NCBI RefSeq assembly: GCF_022539665.2
Contig: NC_081337.1
Span: 1,294,239 to 1,358,238, forward strand
Direction: 5' to 3'
Source: Daphnia carinata
Lineage: Eukaryota; Arthropoda; Branchiopoda; Diplostraca; Daphniidae
DNA length: 64,000 bases
In this document: positions 52,484-61,730 of the stretch, one piece after another
How the letters are laid out: every line of letters begins with the position of its first letter
Numbering within the stretch: the stretch's first letter is position 1
Notes under the pieces: generated by a model
Databases searched by the model: none
Seen by the model: the letters and a program-made list of their open reading frames with translations, nothing else
Told to the model about the DNA's origin: nothing
Made by a program: the position numbers and the translations under genes

Positions 52484-53550
52484 TTGAAGCACAGTGCAAA
52501 TGCCTCAGTAATGAGTGACCTATCAAGAATAGACGCGATGAGTGACCACGAGGCCGGTGGTAGTGGTGAGGCCACTGCTGGCGAGCGTAGAGTGTGTGCG
52601 ACGGGAGAACAGTTTCGGGAAACACGCCGCTCGAAAACAACAGACATTTGCCACCAGCATTTGCTGGCGAACCGCATGAAGACCGGGTGGAGTGGATGGC
52701 TCTATATTAGGGTCACGCTTCCCTAAACGACTTGAATGACTAAGATAAGTTGCGTAGCTTCTTTATGTTTTTGCGTAAGCCAGCCAGGTACTGGTACAAA
52801 TCGTTTTGTTTTCGTGCTGACGACCCTCAGACTTGGGAACAGTTAAAGAATGAGTTTTTAGTACATTTTCGTCCTGAAGACTATCGTCATGGTCTGATGA
52901 ACAAGTTGAATAGCCGCGTGAGGGAACCGGGCGAGTCGATTTTGAATTATTTCCATGAGGTGGTAAGCCGAGAGCGACAAGCTTCTTTACTTTTTTCGCG
53001 GATTGCACGAAGAGTCTTATAATTTGTTTTACCCGCTGGTACGATCGACGGGGTATACAACCGAGAATTTTTACCACCAAGTCTGGCAATACCAGGAGAT
53101 GTAAAGAACAATCGCTGGAAAGATCACAAACGAACCCTAGAAACCTCAGAAGTTGAGACAGATGGCCTACCCTGTTATTCAGTACGGCGAGGCGAGATAT
53201 CATTTAAAAGATGGTCGACTGGGGAAAAGTTTGTGGCGGAAAACGAGCTACAGGCCATTGCAGAAAACGCCGTAAAATCGGCTAACGATGCGGTAAAGGA
53301 AGAATTTAAGAAAGAATGTACTAGAATTGCCTTCCCGTACCCGAACCCGTGGGCCTACGCGAATGTTCCTTTTGTGGCTGGCTCTGATACATTCTCATTC
53401 GCAAGTCAACGACCAAACTTGTGTTGCGGATGTTACCGGTGACGGACCCAGATCGTGAGAAGCAGGTAACGATGGGGCGCGTAGTTGGGGATATGAGGAT
53501 TAAAATACTCTGATGGATAGCCGAGACAGATATATTTAGCAAGACACTTC
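52484..53550 (+). pseudogene. gag: Gag (and decayed protease) of Gypsy element 3
   Basis: A start near 52484 or 52512 (MSDLSRIDAMSDHEAGGSGE), a shift near 52660, then one frame with stops: AFAGEPHEDRVEWMALY, a TAG, and MFLRKPARYWYKSFCFRADD, PQTWEQLKNEFLVHFRPEDY and VREPGESILNYFHEVV. This is the conserved Gypsy/Ty3 gag core (W.......L...F). After 53022 only scraps remain (VIQYGEARYHLKDGRLGKSL), and no zinc knuckle or protease is certain. Confidence 0.7.
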
Positions 53551-54149
53551 GATACAATACACTTCACTTAGGGGTACGCGAAGGGAAGCCAGCAGTAGTG
53601 TGGAGCTCCTTCTTGAGACCACTCGGTAGACGGCGAGGTAACTGACTACTTGCCTCACTGACAGCAGAGGACTCCGTCGCATACCTTTCGTTCTGCCATC
53701 TGTCAAGGGGAGGTGGAATCAGGACACTAGATGGGGGTATATGACATGATATTGGGATGTTCGTAACATTCGGCCCTTCCTGAGTCGAAGTTACGAGAAG
53801 ATCTACATCACTACAGGGTATTCGAGAAACTTCGAAACAAAAAAAAATATATACTGATGACAATGGAAAGAGAGAGATGGATGAGATGAGAGAGGGAAAA
53901 GAAAATAAAATAAATAAGTAACTAATGACATCTTAACTTTACAGCTATTGTAAGACAACCCTACCCCTTCCCCAAAACAAAACCCGAACCCAAAACCAAA
54001 GCAAAAAAATGCATAGTTTGTTACCTCTACCGCCTCAACGTAAACAACAGCCCTAGCCCCTCCCCCAAAAAAAAACACGAGAGAAGAGAAAAAAAAATAA
54101 CAAAAAAACAAAACGCGGCTCGTAATGATAGCAAAAGAAAGCGTGTTTG
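53551..54149. other. Low-complexity and unassigned sequence
   Basis: A minus-strand frame of 99 codons (53564-53863; HIPPSSVLIPPPLDRWQNER) is Pro/Ser-rich and might be the end of another retroelement gene. 53870-54130 is A-rich with CCCC tracts and looks like untranslated or LTR-adjacent DNA of the minus-strand Gypsy element 4. Confidence 0.3.
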
Positions 54150-54201
54150 GTCAGTGGCCGTAGTCCTTCATCCACGTCAGCCGTTTTATTTTCGTCCAGC
54201 T

Positions 54202-55364
54202 CTAGTTTTTACCAATGCGGTAGGTCTCTGCTGCTCTTCTTCTGCTTCTTCTGAGTTTGATGTGCTGGACGGCGATGAAGACGATGACTCTTCCACCCGT
54301 ACTTTTTCGGATTGGTCCCACTGGTTGTCGAATCTCGTATGGAAGCGCCGGATTTGACAAACATGTGCATTGTAGTACGTTGTTGTTGTGACTTTTTTGA
54401 CGATTTGAAATGGTCCGATGAATTTTGGCTGTAGCTTCCGAGTTAACCCTTTTTTTGTGGACGACGACGGACGAGGACAAAATCACCTGGAAAAAGTTCA
54501 GGTTCCTTTCTTCTACTTCTGTCAACTCTTTCTTTCGTAATACGTTGCTTCCTTAAGATCGTCATTCTTGCCATTTTTTCACATGTTTGTAATTCGAGCG
54601 ATGAAGTTACCGTGCGTCTCCTTTTCTTCTGCTGGCCACGGAAAGACATTTTGAATTTGAAGAACCGGGGGACGACCATTCACGAGTTCGAACGGTGTAA
54701 TTTCTGTTTTAGATTGTTTCGCCGTATTAATGGCATACGCTGCAGCCGCCAGATACCTATCCCAGTCGTTGTGTGATACGTTTACAAAAGTACAAAACGC
54801 AAGCGTTAGGCTTCGATTGACGAGTTGCACGAGCCCGTTTGTTTCAGGATGTTCTGCAGTGGCAAAAATATGGCATATATTCCACCTTGTGCTCCATTCG
54901 GAGAACAACTGTGAGCTAAAAGCCGTGCCTTGGTCACTTATGAGACGCTGGGGTGTTCTGTGCCGAAAGACAATCTGGTTGTCTAAAAAAGCTGTTGCAA
55001 ACTTGCTGGAGGTGTCTGGTACGGCTGCTACCTCAATCCATTTTGTCAGGTAGTCAATTGCAACTATAATGTGGCGATTTCCGGATGCGGTTTCCTTAAA
55101 AGGGCCTAGATGGTCGATACCGATTAGTTGAAAAGGCGCAACTGTTGGCTCGATTGGACGAAGTTTGCCGACCACTTGATTGACTTGGTGCTTGTGTTTT
55201 TGACAAAAAAGGCAAGATTGTACATATAATTTAACACTTTTAATTTGACCTGGCCACCAAAATCTATTCTTAATTCTACACGTTGTTTTTTCAATTCCCT
55301 GATGTCCAGCTGAGGGAGCATCGTGGCAGGATTCAAGAATTTTACGACGAAGGATAGAGGGCAC
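54202..55364 (-). pseudogene. pol: Integrase of Gypsy element 4
   Basis: Minus strand. Zinc domain: HDAPSAGHQGIEKTTCRIKN with CLFCQKHK. Core: IGIDHLGPF (first Asp), RLISDQGTAFSSQLF (second Asp), and the expected Glu in the ETNGLVE position is Gln (HPETNGLVQLVNRSL), a loss of a catalytic residue. The 261-codon frame (55364-54579) is otherwise open. The C-terminal part continues in two further frames with GDFVLVRRRP and KFIGPFQIVKKV to about 54300, followed by an acidic Ser tail. Confidence 0.85.
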
Positions 55365-55549
55365 TACAAGAAGGAATTTTCTACAGAATGTTTGTTTTTC
55401 TTATATAGGACACTTACTGGGGACTTGGTAGTTCAGAGACAAGAAAATTGGTCGGAGCTGGCCGTCTTGCTGTTGCAAGAGAGCAAGTTCATTGGAAGCA
55501 TAGCCTCTTTCGGGCGAACTTATCACGGCACAGACTTCATTGTTTGGTG

Positions 55550-56340
55550 TCAGTCGTCGACTTCTGCAGTTGTATCGGCTGGGTTGCGAGACACTGCATC
55601 CGCGACCTGATTATCTACTCCCTTTACATGTTGAACAGTGAAGGTAAACTCTTGTAATTCTAAAACCCACTTTGCAAACTTTCGCTTTAATTCCCTCTTC
55701 CCGAACATCCATTTTATTGCTGCGCGAAGTTTTTTCAAGGCCCAAGCAACTGCTAAGCATTCTAGTTCGTTAGCATGATAGCGCGTCTCTGCATTCGGCA
55801 ACTTCCTGCTTATATAAGCTACTGGTCGATGCCCATCCCTTGAGTCTTGTGACAGAACGGCCCCGAGTCCTATCTGACTAGCATCTGTCTATATAGTGAC
55901 TTCTAGTGCGTCGTCGAAGTGTGCCAAAACAGGAGCAGAGGTGAGACGCTCAATGATAATGTTTTTTGCTTCTTCTTGCCGCTTCGTCCATTTGCATTCC
56001 GCATTTTTTAAGGACATACAGAGGTTGAGCTAATTGTGCAAAGTCAAGAATGAAATGACGGAAGTAAGATGCAAGACCGTGAAAACTTCGTACCGATTTC
56101 AAATTCGTCACCGGCATGCTAGTTAACGGTTGAATTTTCCCTGTTTCTGGGCGAATGCCCTCAGCGTCGATTACGTGACCCAAATGAGACACAACAGTTG
56201 CTCCGAAAACGCATTTCTCCGCATCCAACGTTAGGTTAGCGCGCTCTAAGGCAGTCAAAACTAATTCTAAACGTGCTAAATGTTCTTCGAACGTCCTGCC
56301 AAACCCTATACATCATCCAAATACACTAAACACATGTGAA
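55550..56340 (-). pseudogene. pol: RT end and RNase H of Gypsy element 4
   Basis: Minus strand. A CLVYLDDV motif at about 56325-56305 is the RT catalytic site. The frame 56258-55950 reads LTLDAEKCVFGATVVSHLGH, then KSVRSFHGLASYFRHFI. RNase H has VAWALKKLRAAIKWMFGKRE, then VQHVKGVDNQVADAVSR (55801-55550). A stop is present near 55890. RT sequence upstream of YLDD is missing beyond about 56400. Confidence 0.8.
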
Positions 56341-56400
56341 GTGGGATTTAATCGGGCACAATCACTAATTGTCCGAAAACATTCATGGTGATATGTCGTA

Positions 56401-56885
56401 TTTGTTTCCACCTCGCCCAAATATATCCAGGAAATTGGACTGCAGCACGTACTTCACTATACACTGAATATTGCACGTCAACGGAATGTTTATCATTTAT
56501 TTACGGATGACAATCGGTATCCGAAAAATGAATTATTCCCATTTTCGATGATTCAGTGCAATCGCATACGTTCGTTTCAAAGGCTTGTGTGTTTAGTCCC
56601 CAAAGGCATAGCAGTAAGACAATTGGAAATGGCGACATTTCTGCATATGTTAAAATATAGAAAAACAATACTACGAGAACATTTAAATAGAGTAATAGCC
56701 AAAAAATATTCTACATCGACATTGGGATTTTATATATATGTATAAATACATGTTTACATGTATATATATCTACAAGTGAAATAGAATAAAAGCAAACAGA
56801 GAAGAGAAAAGAAAAGAAAAGTGAAAAATATCCGACGGCTCTTGAAAGGTCAACGGTTTCCCGTCGGCTTTCCGTAGCTGCGCCC
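56401..56885. other. Unassigned DNA with simple repeats
   Basis: A plus-strand frame, 56548-56745, has no recognisable domain. TATATA/ACATG microsatellite at about 56735-56775 and a GAAAA-rich purine run at about 56785-56820. Confidence 0.4.
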
Positions 56886-57212
56886 TCTACCTTTAGTTCA
56901 ACCTTTTTGGTTCAACAATTGTGAGTGGTTGACGTTGAAATGGCCTGAGGTTGAACTGTCCAGCTGAACTACTAGGTGACGGTAAAATGACAGTTAATGT
57001 CAATTGACATCCGCCAGATGGCTGTCTGCTACATCCATGGTTGCTTTGTTTTTGGTTAATTCCTGTGTCAAATTGTACGGTTTTTATAAGTGTCAAAGTT
57101 ATAATTAAGACAACCATTTTATTATCTAAAAACTGCACCCTAAATATTTGTAAGCATTATACTATTCATTGAAGTAACTATGTATTATAACATTTATATA
57201 AATATAGGTAAA

Positions 57213-58267
57213 ATGACAGATAAAAGAACATTATGTCTTCTTCTGTCGCAACATATCTACAATAGCGTTCAACCATCCAGTGAGGAAAATGATTCCGAAT
57301 CGGAGGGTAAGGAATTTTTACCTTTTATCGGATCCACTGGAATGGAGCGTCATCCTCGTCAAGTGGACTACCTAAATGTGATAGCTGTTTACTCAGATGC
57401 AGATTTCTTCAAACACGTTAGGGTGACGAGAACAACCTTCCTGTACATATTGGCTTATATACAATTCAGCAACTTCTCTTCTGATATCATATTTCATGGA
57501 GGATGTGAACGCATGTCTCTCTATGAAACATTGTAAATAAACCTTCAGTACTTAGGAAATCAAGGTTCCCTTAGACTGTTGGCTGATAAGTTCAATATAA
57601 CTGACTCTTCAATTTGTAATATAGTTGCCCAGTTTTGTAGATTTCTCTTCCAGTGGCCAAGCATACAGGAAATACCTGGAGTCTCGAGTACGTTTCGCAT
57701 GAAGGCTAGTTTTCCTGGAGCGGTATTTGCTCTTGATGGTTGCCACATACCCTTTCATCCAAAACCCCCAAATCAGGTACCATATCGAAACTACAAAAAA
57801 ATTTGTAGTTTCAATCTTATGGCTGCTGCCTTACCTGACCGATCATTTTCATATGTCTTTTGTGGGTTCCCGGGCAGTATCCATGATTCTACTTTATTCC
57901 AAAATAGTTCCTTATTCCATCAACTAGATACCGAATGTCACCGCTTTTTAAATAAGAGCTCCTACCACATCATTGCGGATTCCTCGTTTCCCTTAAAACT
58001 ATGGTTAATAACTCCATATAAAATCATTAATGGTCAGCTACCTAGGTCAAAAAAGATTTTCAATAAGAAGCATTTTAATAAGAGAATGGTTATTGAACTT
58101 GCGTGTATTTTGCATAGTATCTGTATTCAACAAGGAGACTTTTCTACGGGGGAAAGCTAGACGAGGACGCCCTTAATTGCAATGTTAATAACTTACCATA
58201 CAACCGTGGTATTGTTGATCGCTTCGCTGAAATAAAACGTCAACATGTCTGCGATTCCATACAATGA
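57213..58267 (+). pseudogene. PIF/Harbinger transposase (DDE nuclease)
   Basis: The frame opens at or before ATG 57213 (MTDKRTLCLLLSQHIYNSVQ). It has one TAA at 57534-57536 and then continues in the same frame to about 58158. Motifs: helix-turn-helix-like SLRLLADKFNITDSSICNIV; first Asp in FALDGCHIPFHPK; second Asp in GFPGSIHDSTLFQNS; LITPYK. The Glu is kept in RMVIE, but the next residues are ACILHSICIQQGD, so about 40 residues normally between the Glu and the HN.C motif are deleted. A shift near 58155 restores NVNNLPYNRGIVDRFAEIKR up to TGA 58265-58267. AATAAA follows at 58271. The protein would cut and paste the element in its active form. Confidence 0.85.
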
Positions 58268-58366
58268 AATAATAAAATTTGATTACTAATGAAGAAACTG
58301 AAATAAACTGCTCATTGTTTATCATTCAAAATTGTTGATTACTATTAAATGTATTATTATTATTAA

Positions 58367-58591
58367 ATGTCGTTGCGTCGCGATTGGCTCCATTCAATGG
58401 AAGAAGCACGCACACTTAAGCAGATCGATAGCCAAGGTGAACTATCGGAGTTTGTTTCACCCACGGAAGGGATCTTGCTGTCGTTAATCCAGAGGTATTT
58501 CCCAGCTCCAAAAATGCGTGTCAAGTAGAAGTACCACTTTAAGATATGTACTGGATGTAAGCCTAACATGCCAGAAAGGAGACTATGGTAA
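58367..58591 (+). pseudogene. Short unidentified frame with one stop
   Basis: From ATG 58367 the frame reads MSLRRDWLHSMEEARTLKQI and LSLIQRYFPAPKMRVK, a TAG at 58526-58528, then KYHFKICTGCKPNMPERRLW and TAA 58589-58591. CTGC near the end suggests half of a zinc ribbon. The minus-strand frame here is a shadow. It may be an exon of a gene related to 59175-59720, but no link is proven. Confidence 0.3.
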
Positions 58592-58599
58592 ATAACATT

Positions 58600-59174
58600 T
58601 ATTAAAAAAATAAGCAGCTTGTTTCGCTAATTAATGTAAATATTTAATATCTATGTGAAGCTGGATGGCAATTGCTTCACTGTGATTTCGATAACGGGTA
58701 GCCTTTTCAATTATTGAGGCTTTGGCGAACCGTAGGTCGATAAAAACCAACTCGATTCAAATGAATACTAACAAAAGGAAACACGGAAAAAGGGCTTTTA
58801 TTTACCATTAATATTAACAGGATAATACAGCCGAGTATAGTTGTGGTGATCTGGATGACCTGAAGAAGACTTATTAATTTTACCTCAAAAACGATCAGTT
58901 TATATACTAGCGCATTACGTACAGTTACAATACAACGTTTCTTAGTTAGAGGGGCTAACCAATAATTTCTTGGTATTCAGAGGGGTGAGCGCATGACTCA
59001 TAGTTATCTGGAATTGTGTTTTAGTTCGGCGCCCCCTCCTGGTAATATTTCGAATCTTCAATTTAGGACATTGCGGAACAAAAAGGAATGGTGGGATCCG
59101 GCGCACCGACAAGAGTGAAATAAAGAAGAAAGCCAATCCAGCCGACCATACTTCAGATTATAAAATGAGTGAAC
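58600..59174. other. Interval without recognisable gene
   Basis: No clear coding signal. A minus-strand Ser/Phe-rich frame near 59058-59375 is a shadow of the plus-strand gene that follows. Confidence 0.3.
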
Positions 59175-59720
59175 AGGACATGAAATAGACGAAGAGCTCG
59201 AAAATCTGGATGACCCGAAAGATATAGATCCTATGAGTTTGCATGAAAAAACGTCTTGGATTAAGGAGCAACTACTGAAAACGTGACAGACATTACTGAA
59301 CGAAAAGGCCGTGTCTTTCAAAAAGATGATGGCTTGGTATCTCCAAATGCTAACGAGAAAATATTTAGAGTTCACTTATCCTTCCGGTTACTTTCAGCTA
59401 CAGTACGGATCTCGTTCGTGGAATGGCGTGTCGTTAGAAAAGATCAACTGGTACGGGAAAGAACGTTTCATGAATGGCAGCAGGAACATTGTCATTATTT
59501 TTGAGACTGTCACCAACGGAATCTCACTTCATGTACGAGTTCTTGTTTGTTTTTCTTCTTACTATTTGTGTATTAAGGCATAAAATAATGAAAACTTGTG
59601 TTTATCCAGGCTGATCGGCGAGTGAAAGCGCTCGATGCTGTAATGAATGCAATACTTGGTATTGAAGAACCCATAGACGTTCGATACTATACTACTATAG
59701 GTGCGATACTATCGCAGTAA
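59175..59720 (+). pseudogene. Unidentified two-exon gene with one in-frame stop
   Basis: Exon 1 (about 59175-59532) reads EELENLDDPKDIDPMSLHEK, SWIKEQLLKT, a TGA, QTLLNEKAVSFKKMMAWYLQ, EFTYPSGYFQLQYGSRSWNG, INWYGKERFMNGSRNIVIIF and ETVTNGISLH. A GTACGAG donor and a TTATCCAG acceptor bound a 77-bp intron (59533-59609). Exon 2 continues in phase with ADRRVKALDAVMNAILGIEE to TAA 59718-59720. The phase fit and composition argue for a real former gene. It could belong to the Harbinger unit or be host. I know no domain. Confidence 0.4.
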
Positions 59721-60304
59721 TCATGACTCAGTCTAAGAAATAGAAGGTACGAGTTTAAGGAACTTTTGCCAACGGATTTTTGTTGGAATGTTAACATTTA
59801 ATCACGAAAAGCTGCTATAAAAATTTGCCATTTGCTTACCTTTTTGACGCAGTACCGTAGATCTAATTTTGTTTACATCACGTTGAGCTAATTTTTTGTA
59901 TTTTTATTAGGCCATAGAACATTGCATTTTATCCCATCGCACTGAGCAAGTCCTTAAACAATATAAGGAACTTGCCTAAAAAAGAAATGAAAAAGGAAAA
60001 CGAGAGAATTAAGTAGGTTAATTAACAGGTATAGTTGCATATGAGATACCAAAAATTGGTTAGATGTATAATATTTAACCTACCATTATATGCTTAGTTT
60101 TAACATGGCAGTTGATTCTTGATTCAATAATTAAATCCGGTTTCTTCGATAACAGGCATATGCGATTTTTAAAAAACAAAAACAAAAATCTGGGCAGCAT
60201 AAGCGCGACATGGTATCTTGCACAACCAAAGGTTGTTATTTTTATCAGAAACAAAAAATTTATCAATATTTAGGACACAATAAATCATATAACGAATTTA
60301 CCAC
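59721..60304. other. Interval without recognisable gene
   Basis: AT-rich, with a few short coding-like scraps (LSHRTEQVLKQYKELA at about 59930-59980) that resemble the end of the preceding gene. Confidence 0.3.
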
Positions 60305-60478
60305 TTATGATGATGAAGAATTAAATTCATCAGAGGAAGAAGCTGATTTTGAATCGGAATGCGATCGCTTTCTTTTCCTTGTTGTAAGACTTTTTGTTTC
60401 CGTTAGGCTTCTTTTTCTTTTCCTTTTTTTTGAAGGAGGAACAAGACGATTGCCGTGAAATAGGACTGAAACGAAATA

Positions 60479-61730
60479 GTCGTGATCTACAATTCACTAA
60501 CACTTAGTTTTTTTGTAGAACTTACCGCTAAGGCTTTAGGTCCTTGTTCACGAAATAGGCACACCCGGTTTTTTCCCCATAAGCGTAATGCTAAGACTAG
60601 GTTTTTTATATTTTATATAAAATACTTAGAGTTGAGCTAAAAAAATTCTTTTTTCCCAAAATATATAGCATTTCTTACTTAATATAGATGTAATGTTATT
60701 TTTTCAAAAATAATTTTTCTCAATACCCCTCCCTCCCCTTGAAGTATTTACGAAGTTAAATATTACTGTGACAGTTATCTCATTTTTAAATTATTAGGCA
60801 GTTCCCGGTGGTGTCTATTTGCTAGGAGAAAGGTCCACCTTTCAGGAAGATAATGATCCCAAGCATTCTTCTATTTTGTGTCGCTCTTATCTAGACAAAA
60901 AAGAAAAATTAGGTATTCATTGATTCTTTCGTATTTTTGGTATAAAAATTGACTATTATAAAGTTTCGTTAAAAAGGAGTTTTAAAAAGAATGATTTGGC
61001 CACCACAAAGCCCGGACCTTAACCCCACTGAGCAAGTTTGGGATTTCGTAAAATTAAGATTAGAAGAATCTCATAAAATAACCAAGCGTACGATATGGAG
61101 AGAATTAGAAAACACGTGGCATCAAGTAACACCTGAGTTTTTGCAGAAATACATCGAAACAATGCAAGATCGTCATTTTAGCCAAGGGTGGCCATACTAG
61201 ATATCAATTTTTTTATTGTTTCAACACCATGCATGTAACACTGGATCTTAAAGTGTTTGTGATATTCTTTTTTATTTATAAGAATTATTAATAAACAGTA
61301 CAAAGAGTGAATAAAACTATGTCTGCTCTGATTGATAGCCATTATGTTTTTTAAACCCCCCTCCCCAATTGCACACATTAAAGGCAAAAAGCTGGATTGC
61401 ACCGCCTCTGGTGACCAAGTGTGAAAGTACACTTTCCGCCCAAAAACTTAGAAGGGAGTTAACTTCAAGGGATAGGGAGGGGTATTGAGAAAAATTATTT
61501 TTGAAAAAATAACATGACATCTATATTAAGTAAGGAATGCTATATATTTTGGGAAAATAGAATTTTTTTAGCTCAACTCTAAGTATTTTATTTAAAATTT
61601 TTAAAAACCTAGTCTTAGCATTACGCTTATGGGGAAAAACCGGATGTGCCTATTTCGTGAACGAGGACCTAGAGCCTTAGCAGTAAGTTCTACAAAAAAA
61701 CTAAGTGTTAGTGAATTGTAGATCACGACC
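60479..61730 (+). mobile_element. Tc1/mariner-like element with 266-bp inverted repeats
   Basis: Ends 60479-60744 and 61463-61730 are inverted copies of each other (outermost GTCGTGATCTACAATTCACT against the same sequence on the other strand). Both sides are flanked by TA (60477-60478 and 61731-61732), the Tc1/mariner target duplication. The 720 bp between contain the end of a transposase. It sits inside the palindromic element copy 2. Confidence 0.9.
60838..61200 (+). pseudogene. Tc1-like transposase, C-terminal half
   Basis: The first piece reads STFQEDNDPKHSSILCRSYL (second catalytic Asp in QEDNDPKH) and stops near 60921. The second, from 60991, reads IWPPQSPDLNPTEQVWDFVK with the Glu in NPTE, and ends MQDRHFSQGWPY with TAG 61198-61200. 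A GTATTC...AAAAG stretch of about 64 bp between them has intron-like borders. The N-terminal DNA-binding domains and first Asp are missing, so the copy cannot move itself. Confidence 0.8.

Larger units (their letters stand above)
54150..56400 (-). mobile_element. Gypsy element 4, partial pol
   Basis: Minus-strand fragment containing the end of RT, RNase H and integrase. It is cut at about 56400 within RT and at about 54150 after integrase. No LTRs recognised. It lies tail to tail with Gypsy element 3, but the two are on opposite strands and are separate insertions or a rearrangement. Confidence 0.75.

Noticed and set aside
53564-53863. Pro/Ser-rich minus-strand frame as an envelope end
   Set aside because: No membrane segment or conserved Cys pattern; origin left open.
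60210-60458. 82-codon plus-strand frame with an acidic Ser/Glu stretch
   Set aside because: It is the reverse of the Lys/Arg-rich tail of the minus-strand Myb-like gene.
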